Assembly: GCF_016888515.1 (NCBI RefSeq)
Contig: NZ_JAFEJK010000001.1
Span: 2,575,475-2,639,474 of the forward strand
Origin: Shimia biformata
GTDB lineage: Bacteria; Pseudomonadota; Alphaproteobacteria; Rhodobacterales; Rhodobacteraceae
DNA: 64,000 bases
Reading direction: 5' to 3'
Shown here: positions 52,716-60,419 of the stretch, piece after piece
Layout: the number at the start of each line of letters is the position of its first letter
Position numbering within the stretch: position 1 is the stretch's first letter
The notes under the pieces: model-generated
Seen by the model: the letters and a program-made list of their open reading frames with translations, nothing else
Database searches by the model: none
Told to the model about the DNA's origin: nothing
Program-made: the position numbers and the translations under genes

Positions 52716-54722
52716 GTGAAAATCAAAACGCTTCTGATCGCCAACCGCGGCGAAATTGCCTGCCGGATCGCGCGCACCGCGCGGGCCAGCGGTATCACCC
52801 CTGTCGGCGTGCATTCGCAGGCCGATGCCAATGCCCTGCATGTCCGCGAGATCGGCAAATCTGTCTGTATCGGTGCCGGGCCTGCATCCGAGAGCTATCT
52901 GAAAATCGACGCGGTGATTGCCGCTGCGCAATCAGTGGGCGCGGATGCGATCCATCCCGGTTATGGCTTTCTGGCCGAAAACCCCGATTTTGCTCGTTCG
53001 GTCGAAGCCGCCGGCATGATCTTCATGGGGCCGACGCCGGAAACGCTTGAACGTTTCGGCGACAAGGCCAGCGCCAAAGAGGCCGCCGTGGCGGCCAGCG
53101 TCCCGGTGATTTCGGGCGCCGAAGGTGCGCGGTCCGATCCCGAGCAGATTGCCGAGGAGGTGCGCCAAATGGGCCTGCCGGTGCTGCTCAAGGCGGTCGG
53201 CGGCGGTGGTGGGCGCGGACAACGGCTCGTCACTGACGAGACCACGCTGGTCGAGGACATCGAAGGCGCGCTGCGCGAAGCAAAATCCACCTTCGGCTCC
53301 GAAGGGCTGCTGTTGGAGCGTTTCCTGCCCGAGGCGCGCCATGTTGAAGTGCAGATCGCAGGTGACGGCAAGGGCCATGTGGTGCATCTGTTCGAACGCG
53401 ATTGCACGCTTCAGCGCCGCCACCAGAAGGTCATCGAGGAAGCCCCGGCCTGGGGTCTGCCCCGAACGCTTCTGGACGACATCGCACGCGACGCGGTGCG
53501 CTTGGGCGAAACGCTGGACTATCGCGGGCTGGGCACGGTCGAATTTCTGGTCGCGGGTGGCGAGTATTTCTTCCTTGAGGTGAACCCGCGCATTCAGGTG
53601 GAACATCCCGTCACCGAAGCGATCACCGGGCTGGACCTTGTCGCGCTTCACCTGCGGATTGCCGAAGGCGCGGGCCTTGGACTGGTGCAGGACGATCTGA
53701 CGATCAACGGCCACGCGGTCGAGGCGCGGCTTTACGCCGAAGATCCGGCGATGCAATTCGCCCCGTCGACGGGCACGCTCTCCACGCTCAGCCTGCCATC
53801 GGGCCTGCGCATCGACAGCGGCGTCGAAGAAGGCGATGCCGTCACGCCCTACTACGACCCGATGATCGCCAAGCTGATCGTGCACGCGCCCGACCGGGAA
53901 ACCGCATTGGCACGTCTGGCCACGGCGCTTGATCATGTCGCGGTCGAAGGTGTCGAGACCAATCGCGCCTTTCTAACGGCGCTGGCGCGAAACCATGAAT
54001 TCGAACGGATGCAGGTGCATACCCGCTGGATCGACGGCAGGCTGGATGAGCTGACACAGGCACCCGGCCTGACCCGCCCAGATCTGTGGAAGGCGACCGC
54101 TGCCATTCTCTTCGTGACCCAGTCGCGCAGCGACACAGACGCCAATCCCTGGACCAACCGTGATGCCTTTACCGGCTGGCGGCTTGGACTGGGCGGCGAT
54201 GCGATTGAAGCGGGGCAGCGCGTGACGCTTACCGATTCTGACGAGGTATCCGAAGAACTGCGCGTCAGTCCAGTCAAACCGGGTGCCAAGTACACCATCC
54301 ATTCGGAGAAAGGCGAGGCGCTGATACTGTCGGCACGTGAACTGACCCCGGGCCGTTGGCGTGTCGGCGAAGGCGACACCGTCCATCTGATCGACGCGCG
54401 CCTGCACGCGGGCGTGATCGAACTGGATACGCCCGAAGGCCGCCTGGTCTTTCGGCCCGCCGCGCCCCTTGCCTTTGCCGGCGGCGATGCCGCGGCGGAT
54501 CGCGCCGTGACCTCTCCGCTGACCGGCATGATTGTCGAAATCAAGGTCTCCGATGGTCAGAGCGTGGCCGAAGGCGACGTGGTCGCGGTCATGGAATCCA
54601 TGAAACTCGAAATCTCGATCCGGGCGGCCGCGGCCGGGATCGCCAGCAATATATCCGTCTCGAATGGGGACATGGTCGATCGCGGCCAGGTCATCGCCGA
54701 GATCCTGCCATCCGAGGAGTGA
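52716..54722 (+). CDS. Acyl-CoA carboxylase alpha subunit (biotin carboxylase + BCCP), set 3
   Basis: A 668-aa fused subunit. The biotin carboxylase has LLIANRGEIACRIARTA, GGGGRGQRLV and YFFLEVNPRIQVEHPVTE; a BT region follows, then the biotinyl domain with MESMKLEISI (biotin Lys630). The start is GTG 52716 with GAGGAGC upstream. In contrast to set 2 it is one chain. Next gene is an HMG-CoA-lyase-like protein, as expected for a leucine- or terpene-like carboxylation route. Confidence 0.93.
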   Translation: MKIKTLLIANRGEIACRIARTARASGITPVGVHSQADANALHVREIGKSVCIGAGPASESYLKIDAVIAAAQSVGADAIHPGYGFLAENPDFARSVEAAGMIFMGPTPETLERFGDKASAKEAAVAASVPVISGAEGARSDPEQIAEEVRQMGLPVLLKAVGGGGGRGQRLVTDETTLVEDIEGALREAKSTFGSEGLLLERFLPEARHVEVQIAGDGKGHVVHLFERDCTLQRRHQKVIEEAPAWGLPRTLLDDIARDAVRLGETLDYRGLGTVEFLVAGGEYFFLEVNPRIQVEHPVTEAITGLDLVALHLRIAEGAGLGLVQDDLTINGHAVEARLYAEDPAMQFAPSTGTLSTLSLPSGLRIDSGVEEGDAVTPYYDPMIAKLIVHAPDRETALARLATALDHVAVEGVETNRAFLTALARNHEFERMQVHTRWIDGRLDELTQAPGLTRPDLWKATAAILFVTQSRSDTDANPWTNRDAFTGWRLGLGGDAIEAGQRVTLTDSDEVSEELRVSPVKPGAKYTIHSEKGEALILSARELTPGRWRVGEGDTVHLIDARLHAGVIELDTPEGRLVFRPAAPLAFAGGDAAADRAVTSPLTGMIVEIKVSDGQSVAEGDVVAVMESMKLEISIRAAAAGIASNISVSNGDMVDRGQVIAEILPSEE

Positions 54723-54726
54723 TGAA

Positions 54727-55686
54727 ATGAGCGACTTTCCCAAATTCGTAGAATTTCGTGAAGAAGGCCCGCGTGAGGGTTTTCAGATCGAAAAGAAGAT
54801 TTACCCGATCGAAGAGCGGATCGAACTGATCGACATGCTCAGCGAAACCGGCTTGAAACGCATTCAGGTCGGCAGCTTTGTCAGCCCGAAATACGTTCCT
54901 CAGATGGCGGACACCGGCGAGTTGTTCCAGCGTATCAAGCGCAAACCGGGCGTGAACTACACATCGCTGTGGCTGAACGACAAAGGGTTTCGCAAGGCCC
55001 TGACCGCGCATGAGGTCGATATCGACCCGCGTCTGCTGTTCTATCCTTCCGAAGCATTCGCCCAATCGAACAACAATTGTTCCTCGGCCGAGATGCGGGA
55101 AAAACAACGTGACTGGGTCCGTCTTTACAAGGAAGAGGGATATACCGTCGACGCGGCCTATGTGATGACCGCTTTCGGCTGCAACCTCGAGGGCCCCATC
55201 CCCCAAGAACGCATCTTGGACGATTTCCGCTTTATCCTTCAGCTATGCGAAGAAGAGAACATCCCCGTGCCGATCCTCGTGGTCGCCGACACCATGGGTT
55301 GGGGAAACCCCGAGGCGGTCAAACGGATGATCGGCGCCCTGCGCGAATTGGCGCCCGAGGCGCGCATCGGTATGCACATCCATGACACACGTGGGCTGGG
55401 GATCGCCAACGTTTATGCGGCCCTGTCGATGGGCGTGGACATGTTCGAAAGCTCCGTCGCCGGTCTTGGCGGCTGTCCTTTCGCGGGCCACGGCCACGCG
55501 CGCGCCGCAGGAAATGTCTGCACCGAGGATGCAGTGTTCCTGTGTCACGAGCTCGGCATCGAAACCGGCATTGATCTGGACAAGCTGATCGCAGCGGCGG
55601 TCAAAGCAGAAGAGATCATCGGTGTGCCGCTCATGGGCCGGGTCATGCACACCGGCGGGTTGGACAAATACCGCAAGTCACTCTGA
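54727..55686 (+). CDS. HMG-CoA lyase-like retro-aldolase
   Basis: A 319-aa TIM-barrel lyase of the HMGL/DRE family: REGPREGFQIEKK (metal and substrate Arg region), RIQVGSFVSPKYVPQMAD, MHIHDTRGLGIANVYAALSMG and the Cys loop GLGGCPFAGHGHARAAGNVCTED. Typical HMG-CoA lyases read GCPYAPGASGNVATED, so this loop has about four extra residues including two His. It likely splits a 3-hydroxy-3-alkylglutaryl-CoA formed after set 3 carboxylation. ATG 54727 is four bases downstream of the previous stop with GAGGAG upstream. Confidence 0.87.
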   Translation: MSDFPKFVEFREEGPREGFQIEKKIYPIEERIELIDMLSETGLKRIQVGSFVSPKYVPQMADTGELFQRIKRKPGVNYTSLWLNDKGFRKALTAHEVDIDPRLLFYPSEAFAQSNNNCSSAEMREKQRDWVRLYKEEGYTVDAAYVMTAFGCNLEGPIPQERILDDFRFILQLCEEENIPVPILVVADTMGWGNPEAVKRMIGALRELAPEARIGMHIHDTRGLGIANVYAALSMGVDMFESSVAGLGGCPFAGHGHARAAGNVCTEDAVFLCHELGIETGIDLDKLIAAAVKAEEIIGVPLMGRVMHTGGLDKYRKSL

Positions 55687-55698
55687 GGGAGCAAGAAG

Positions 55699-56613
55699 AT
55701 GACAAAAGCACTTGACGGAAAGGTCGTTCTGGTCACCGGGGCCGGCGGTGGGATCGGGCGTGATATCGCCTTGATGGCAGCTACCGAAGGCGCCGCCGTG
55801 GTGGTCAATGATCTGGGCGCATCCCTGAAAGGCACCGGTCAGACAGAAACTGCGGCGCAGAAAGTCGTCGAAGAGATCAGGGCCGCTGGGGGCGATGCCA
55901 TTGCCGATGGCGGCTCTGTCACCGATCCCGATGCCGCGCGCGCGATGATCGAAGCCGGGGTCAAGGAATTCGGTCGCATCGACGCGGTGGTAAACAACGC
56001 CGGCATTCTGCGCGACGGTTACTTCCACAAGATGACCTATGAGGATTTCGACGCGGTGGTGAAGGTCCATCTTTATGGTGCCTTCAATACCAGCCGCGCG
56101 GCCGCCGACTATTTCCGCGAACAGGAAAGCGGCGCGCTCGTGCACATGACCTCGACCTCGGGGCTGATCGGCAATTTTGCCCAGGCGAACTACTCTGCCG
56201 CGAAGCTGGGCATCGCGGCCTTCTCAAAATCTGTTGCGCTTGATCTCAAGCGCTGGAACGTGCGGTCAAACTGCATCGCGCCCTTCGCCTGGAGCCGGAT
56301 GATCTCGTCGATCAAGACAGACACCCCGGAACAGGTGGCACGGGTCGAAAAGATCAAGGAGATGACACCGGCCAAGGTTGCACCGATGGCCTGTTTCCTG
56401 ATGAGCGACCGCGCGGCTGACGTGTCAGGACAGATCTTTGCGGTTCGCAAGAACGAGATCTTCCTGTTCAACCAGCCCCGCCCGGTGCGGTCGGTTCATT
56501 CCGGTGATGGCTGGACCGCCGATGAAATCGCCGATCGCGCCATTCCCGCGCTCAAATCGCAGTTCACGCCGCTCGAAGTTTCGGCGGATGTCTTTTCATG
56601 GGATCCGGTCTAA
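55699..56613 (+). CDS. SDR 3-hydroxyacyl-CoA dehydrogenase (MFE-2 type)
   Basis: A 304-aa SDR resembling the dehydrogenase unit of peroxisomal multifunctional enzyme 2: VTGAGGGIGRDIALMAATEGA, VVNDLGASLKG, NNAGILRDGYFHKMTYEDFDAV, catalytic TSTSGLIGNFAQANYSAAKLG (YxxxK present). It has a C-terminal extension (about 250-304) typical of this subgroup. It oxidises a 3-hydroxyacyl-CoA with NAD. It ends overlapping the next start (TAATG). Confidence 0.9.
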   Translation: MTKALDGKVVLVTGAGGGIGRDIALMAATEGAAVVVNDLGASLKGTGQTETAAQKVVEEIRAAGGDAIADGGSVTDPDAARAMIEAGVKEFGRIDAVVNNAGILRDGYFHKMTYEDFDAVVKVHLYGAFNTSRAAADYFREQESGALVHMTSTSGLIGNFAQANYSAAKLGIAAFSKSVALDLKRWNVRSNCIAPFAWSRMISSIKTDTPEQVARVEKIKEMTPAKVAPMACFLMSDRAADVSGQIFAVRKNEIFLFNQPRPVRSVHSGDGWTADEIADRAIPALKSQFTPLEVSADVFSWDPV

Positions 56614-57407
56614 TGGGAAAACGCAAAGAAAAAATCAGCTCCAGCATTGCCTGGAGCACCCCTGACAAGATCAGCGTGCGTGGCCTCGACCTGCCCAACG
56701 AGATCCTGGGCCACATGAACCTCGGCGATCTGGCGTTCCTGCAACTGACGGGCCGCAAGGCCACACCCGAGGAAAGCCGGGTGTTCAACGCCATCGTCAT
56801 TACCCTGGTCGAACATGGTATCACGCCCTCGGCCCTGGCGGCGCGGATGACCTATATGGGGGCGCCGGAATCGCTTCAGGCGGCTGTGGCGGCTGGCTTG
56901 TGTGGGCTGGGCACCGTCTTTGTCGGTTCTATGGAAGGTGCCTCGAAAATGCTTTACGAGGCACTGCCACAGGACAAGTTGGGCACCGGTGTCGATCTGG
57001 ATGCGCTGGCCGTCGAGACGGTAGAAAAATTCCGCGCCCGCAAGATGATCGTGCCGGGGCTCGGACATCCGGTGCACAAACCGGTCGATCCGCGCACCCC
57101 GCGCCTGTTCCAGATCGCTGCCGAGAACGGCAAGTCCGGTGAATACATCGAGTTGATCCAGAAAATTCAGGCCGTTGCCGAAGAAAAATCGGGTAAGATG
57201 CTGCCGATTAACGCCACTGGTGCGATCGGAGCGATCTGCTGTGAATTCGGCTTTCCCTGGAAGATCGTGCGGGGCTTTGGCGTCATGGCGCGCGCCATCG
57301 GCCTGGTCGGTCATATCCTCGAAGAGAGCGAAAACCCGATCTCCTATGAATTGTGGCAGCGCGCCGAAGAGGAAATCCTCGAAACCTCCGGCCCGGGAGC
57401 GGCTTGA
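56613..57407 (+). CDS. Citryl-CoA lyase-like (citrate synthase superfamily) protein
   Basis: A 264-aa protein of the short citrate-synthase/citryl-CoA-lyase fold: GLDLPNEILGHMNLGDLAFLQLTG, GLGTVFVGSMEGASKM, VPGLGHPVHKPVDPRTPRLF (conserved His region). At the place where citrate synthases and ATP-citrate lyase carry the catalytic Asp, it reads LPINATGAIGAICCEFGFP, with Ala/Thr. It may cleave a citryl-CoA-like or citramalyl-like intermediate by modified chemistry. ATG 56613 shares one base with the SDR stop; an in-frame ATG at 56598 is less likely. Confidence 0.8.
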   Translation: MGKRKEKISSSIAWSTPDKISVRGLDLPNEILGHMNLGDLAFLQLTGRKATPEESRVFNAIVITLVEHGITPSALAARMTYMGAPESLQAAVAAGLCGLGTVFVGSMEGASKMLYEALPQDKLGTGVDLDALAVETVEKFRARKMIVPGLGHPVHKPVDPRTPRLFQIAAENGKSGEYIELIQKIQAVAEEKSGKMLPINATGAIGAICCEFGFPWKIVRGFGVMARAIGLVGHILEESENPISYELWQRAEEEILETSGPGAA

Positions 57408-57410
57408 ACG

Positions 57411-58574
57411 ATGCAGACGTCAGCCCCAGACACTCACACCGATCTGCGCGATGCCTTGCGCGCACTTTGCGCGCAGTTTCCGCCAGAGTATCATCGCAAG
57501 TTCGGCGAAGACGAAACCTACCCCGAGGAATTCGTCGATGCGCTGACCCGCGAGGGCTGGCTTGCCGCGATGATCCCAGAGGAATACGGTGGCTCGGGTC
57601 TGGGGTTGACCGAAGCCTCGATCATCATGGAGGAGGTGAACCGCTGCGGCGGAAACGCGGGCCATTGCCACGGGCAGATGTATAACATGGGCACGCTGCT
57701 GCGGCATGGTTCGGATGAGCAAAAGCAGACATACCTGCCCGGTATTGCCAGCGGCGCGTTGCGCCTGCAATCCATGGCCGTGACCGAACCGACAACCGGG
57801 ACCGACACCACCAAACTGAAGACCATCGCAGTCAAGAAGGGTGACCGGTATGAGATCAATGGCCAGAAGGTCTGGATCAGCCGTATCCAGCATTCTGACC
57901 TGATGATCTTGCTGGCCCGCACTACGCCGCTGAGCGAGGTCAAGAAAAAGTCGCAGGGCCTGTCGATCTTTATGGTCGATCTGAAAGAGGCAATCGGCAA
58001 CGGGATGGAGGTCCGCCCCATCGCCAACATGCCCGGCCACGAAACCAATGAAGTGTTTTTCGACAACCTGGAAATCCCCGCCGAGAACCTGATCGGCACC
58101 GAGGGGCGCGGGTTTTACCATATTCTTGACGGGCTGAACGCCGAACGGACCCTGATTGCGGCGGAATGCATCGGTGATGGATACTGGTTCGTTGACAAGG
58201 CCCGCGCCTATGCCGGCGACCGCGTGGTCTTTGACCGTCCCATCGGCCAGAACCAAGGTGTGCAATTCCCTATCGCCAGGTCCTATGTGAACATCGAGGC
58301 CGCCAATCTGATGCGCTTTGAAGCCTGCAGGCGGTTCGATGCCGGACTGGATTGTGGTGCACAGGCGAACATGGCCAAGCTGCTGGCTTCGGAAGCCAGC
58401 TGGGAAGCGGCCAATGCCTGCATCCAGACCCACGGCGGCTTCGGTTTCGCACGGGAGTACGATGTTGAGCGCAAGTTTCGCGAGGCGCGCCTCTATCAGG
58501 TCGCCCCGATCTCGACCAACCTGATCCTCTCCTATGTCGGCGAACATATCCTCGGCATGCCCCGATCCTTCTGA
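57411..58574 (+). CDS. Acyl-CoA dehydrogenase
   Basis: A 387-aa ACAD with MAVTEPTTGTDTTKLKT, INGQKVWISRIQHSDL, the usual catalytic Glu (Glu245, GLNAERTLIAAE) and QTHGGFGFAREYDVERKFREARLYQVAPIS. The TEPTTGTDTTK block replaces the usual TEPGAGSD, suggesting a different substrate pocket or acyl polarity. It starts three bases after the citryl-CoA-lyase-like gene. Confidence 0.9.
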   Translation: MQTSAPDTHTDLRDALRALCAQFPPEYHRKFGEDETYPEEFVDALTREGWLAAMIPEEYGGSGLGLTEASIIMEEVNRCGGNAGHCHGQMYNMGTLLRHGSDEQKQTYLPGIASGALRLQSMAVTEPTTGTDTTKLKTIAVKKGDRYEINGQKVWISRIQHSDLMILLARTTPLSEVKKKSQGLSIFMVDLKEAIGNGMEVRPIANMPGHETNEVFFDNLEIPAENLIGTEGRGFYHILDGLNAERTLIAAECIGDGYWFVDKARAYAGDRVVFDRPIGQNQGVQFPIARSYVNIEAANLMRFEACRRFDAGLDCGAQANMAKLLASEASWEAANACIQTHGGFGFAREYDVERKFREARLYQVAPISTNLILSYVGEHILGMPRSF

Positions 58575-58584
58575 GGCCAGAAAC

Positions 58585-59424
58585 ATGGGTGAGATCGACC
58601 TTGACGCGCTGGCGCCCTGGCTGGGACGCACCGAGACCAAGGAAGATGTTCTGACGCAGGGGCTGATCGACAAATTCCGCGCCACGCTCGGTCCGCATCT
58701 TTGGGACGAAGCCGGCGATGTCCCGCTGGGGGTTCATTGGTGCCTTGCCCTTGATACCGTGCCAGCTGCCGCCCTGTCAGAAGACGGCCACGCCGCGAGG
58801 GGTGGATTTCTGCCCCCTGTTCTGCTGCCCGCCCGCATGTGGGCTGGCGGCGATGTTACGCATATCGCGCCGCTGAAAATCGGCGAAACCATCACCCGAC
58901 GCTCTTCGATCAGGAATATTGTGGCCAAGCAGGGCCGTAGTGGACCATTGGTCTTTGTGACCGTCGAACATGAGTATCTGAGTGGCAACCGGCTTTGTAT
59001 CCGGGAGCAGCAAACGATCGTTTATCGTGAGATTTCCACCCCCCGCACGGGCGAGAGCGCAGCTGACGCGGGTGACCCCAACACGCTTAGATCGACGCTG
59101 ACACCGGATCCTGTTCTTCTGTTTCGCTATTCGGCGCTGACGTTCAATGCCCATCGCATTCACTATGATTACGTCTACGCCACCGAAACCGAAGCCTATT
59201 CCGGACTTGTTGTGCATGGCCCATTGCAGGCCACGCTGCTTCTGAATCTGGCGGCGGGTGCGTTGAAAACATCGCCCCACCGGTTTTCGTTCCGTGGCCT
59301 CGCGCCACTCACCCTGCCCTGCGAATTGCAACTGCACAATGAAGGGACCGGCACCTCCGGGACAGTCTGGTGTCAGGATCAAAAAGGTCTTCGAAGCTTT
59401 TCCGCAGAGTACGCGGCCGTCTGA
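58585..59424 (+). CDS. HTD2/mesaconyl-C4-CoA-hydratase-like dehydratase
   Basis: A 279-aa double-hotdog protein of the FAS1-like/HTD2 dehydratase family. The N-terminal half has WCLALDTVP and GGFLPPVLLPARMWAGGDV; the C-terminal half has the diagnostic FRYSALTFNAHRIHYDYVYATETEAYSGLVVHGPL. Members hydrate mesaconyl-C4-CoA, or dehydrate 3-hydroxyacyl thioesters. ATG 58585 is chosen over an in-frame ATG at 58534 inside the dehydrogenase gene. Together with the citryl-CoA-lyase-like gene it suggests a C4/C5 dicarboxylyl-CoA step. Confidence 0.87.
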   Translation: MGEIDLDALAPWLGRTETKEDVLTQGLIDKFRATLGPHLWDEAGDVPLGVHWCLALDTVPAAALSEDGHAARGGFLPPVLLPARMWAGGDVTHIAPLKIGETITRRSSIRNIVAKQGRSGPLVFVTVEHEYLSGNRLCIREQQTIVYREISTPRTGESAADAGDPNTLRSTLTPDPVLLFRYSALTFNAHRIHYDYVYATETEAYSGLVVHGPLQATLLLNLAAGALKTSPHRFSFRGLAPLTLPCELQLHNEGTGTSGTVWCQDQKGLRSFSAEYAAV

Positions 59425-59453
59425 TCGGTCTTCTTCGGTAGCGAATTCAGTTG

Positions 59454-59482
59454 TTGACCAATTTTTCTAACATCTGTTAGGC
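59454..59482 (+). promoter_or_regulatory. CTAACA-type operator in transporter-operon promoter
   Basis: Perfect operator CTAACATCTGTTAG (59467-59480) within promoter TTGACC (59454-59459), 17 bases, TTAGGC (59477-59482). It precedes the ABC transporter/ligase genes. Confidence 0.75.
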
Positions 59483-59515
59483 TTCGCGGAGAGACTTGGT
59501 AAATAAACCAGGCAA

Positions 59516-59533
59516 ACCTCTGAATTTAGAGGT
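59516..59533 (+). promoter_or_regulatory. Leader hairpin just before strong ribosome site
   Basis: ACCTCT-GAATTT-AGAGGT, a 6-bp perfect stem, ends one base before GGGAGGAGG (59535-59542). It may stabilise the transcript or modulate access to the ribosome site of the leader frame. Confidence 0.4.
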
Positions 59534-59546
59534 GGGAGGAGGAACA

Positions 59547-59639
59547 ATGCGAGGAAAACTCGTAACCAACGAAAAACCGTGCGGTCAGGCTATGCGCGCC
59601 TCCATGAGGTGTGGGGCAAAAGCACGGGCCGCAACATGA
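59547..59639 (+). CDS. 30-codon leader frame translationally coupled to livG
   Basis: ATG 59547 has the strongest ribosome site in the region (GGGAGGAGGAAC). It encodes 30 residues, MRGKLVTNEKPCGQAMRASM and ten more, ending in TGA that overlaps the livG ATG (ATGA). It is basic with two Cys and no known motif. It could be a leader peptide, or the cut-down start of a lost first gene such as a substrate-binding protein. Confidence 0.4.
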   Translation: MRGKLVTNEKPCGQAMRASMRCGAKARAAT

Positions 59640-60415
59640 CCACGAATAACGGGCACGTATCCTCACCGCTTGCGGTGCGTGGTGCAACTTTGAAATTTGG
59701 CGGTGTGACCGCGCTCGACGATGTGAGCATTTCTGTGGCCGACGATGAATTGCTTGCAATTATCGGACCGAACGGAGCCGGAAAAACATCACTTCTAAAC
59801 GTGACTGCGGGCTTCTACCGTCCGCAGAAGGGCCGTGTCGAATTGTCCGGGCAGGACGTGACCGGCCTGCGTGTTGACCAGATCGCCCGGCGCGGTCTGG
59901 CGCGGACGTTTCAGGGCACCCATCTTTTTGCCGGGCAGACGGTGGTGGAAAACATTATGATCGGCCGCCACATGCTGATGAAATCGAATGTAGTCCAGGC
60001 TTTTTTCCAGTTCGGTCCCGTGATGCGCGAGGAATCGGAACATCGTGAAGCCGCAGAGGAGATCATCGATTTTCTCGAGATCGAGGCAATCCGCAACCGG
60101 CCCGTGGGCACGTTGGGGTATGGGTTGCGCAAGCGTGTCGATCTGGGCCGTGCATTGGCGCAGGAACCGTCGATCCTGCTGATGGATGAACCGATGGCCG
60201 GCATGAACTCGGAGGAAAAAGAAGACCTGGCGCGCTTCATTCTCGATGTGCGCGAGGCGCGCAAGATTCCGGTAGTTCTGGTGGAGCACGACATGGGCGT
60301 CGTGATGGACCTTGCCGACCGGATCGTGGTGCTGGATTTCGGGCGGGTCATCGCTGAAGGCACCCCGGAAGAAATCCAGAAGGACCCGGCTGTCATAAAG
60401 GCATATCTGGGGTAG
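59636..60415 (+). CDS. livG: ABC transporter ATPase, branched-chain amino acid family (LivG type)
   Basis: A 259-aa ATP-binding subunit with Walker A IGPNGAGKTS (43-51), signature-like LGYGLRKRVDLGRALAQ, Walker B SILLMDEPMAGMNSEEKEDL and the LivG-type extension ending KAYLG. ATG 59636 is chosen since it overlaps the leader frame stop and begins a normal family N-terminus. In HAAT-family systems paired with an acyl-CoA ligase the cargo is often a carboxylic acid rather than an amino acid. Confidence 0.92.
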   Translation: MTTNNGHVSSPLAVRGATLKFGGVTALDDVSISVADDELLAIIGPNGAGKTSLLNVTAGFYRPQKGRVELSGQDVTGLRVDQIARRGLARTFQGTHLFAGQTVVENIMIGRHMLMKSNVVQAFFQFGPVMREESEHREAAEEIIDFLEIEAIRNRPVGTLGYGLRKRVDLGRALAQEPSILLMDEPMAGMNSEEKEDLARFILDVREARKIPVVLVEHDMGVVMDLADRIVVLDFGRVIAEGTPEEIQKDPAVIKAYLG

Positions 60416-60419
60416 CGGC

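Noticed and set aside
51200-52858. A 552-codon minus-strand frame, and similar long frames opposite other carboxylase and dehydrogenase genes
   Set aside because: Antisense shadows typical of high-GC genes; the sense strand has strong family motifs.
12828-59424. Steroid (cholate/cholesterol) catabolic cluster under KstR-like control
   Set aside because: TetR relatives, paired dehydrogenases and an SCP-x thiolase fit, but no ring-degrading oxygenases, ketosteroid dehydrogenase or HsaC-like genes are present, and AtuA plus three carboxylases are not part of that system.
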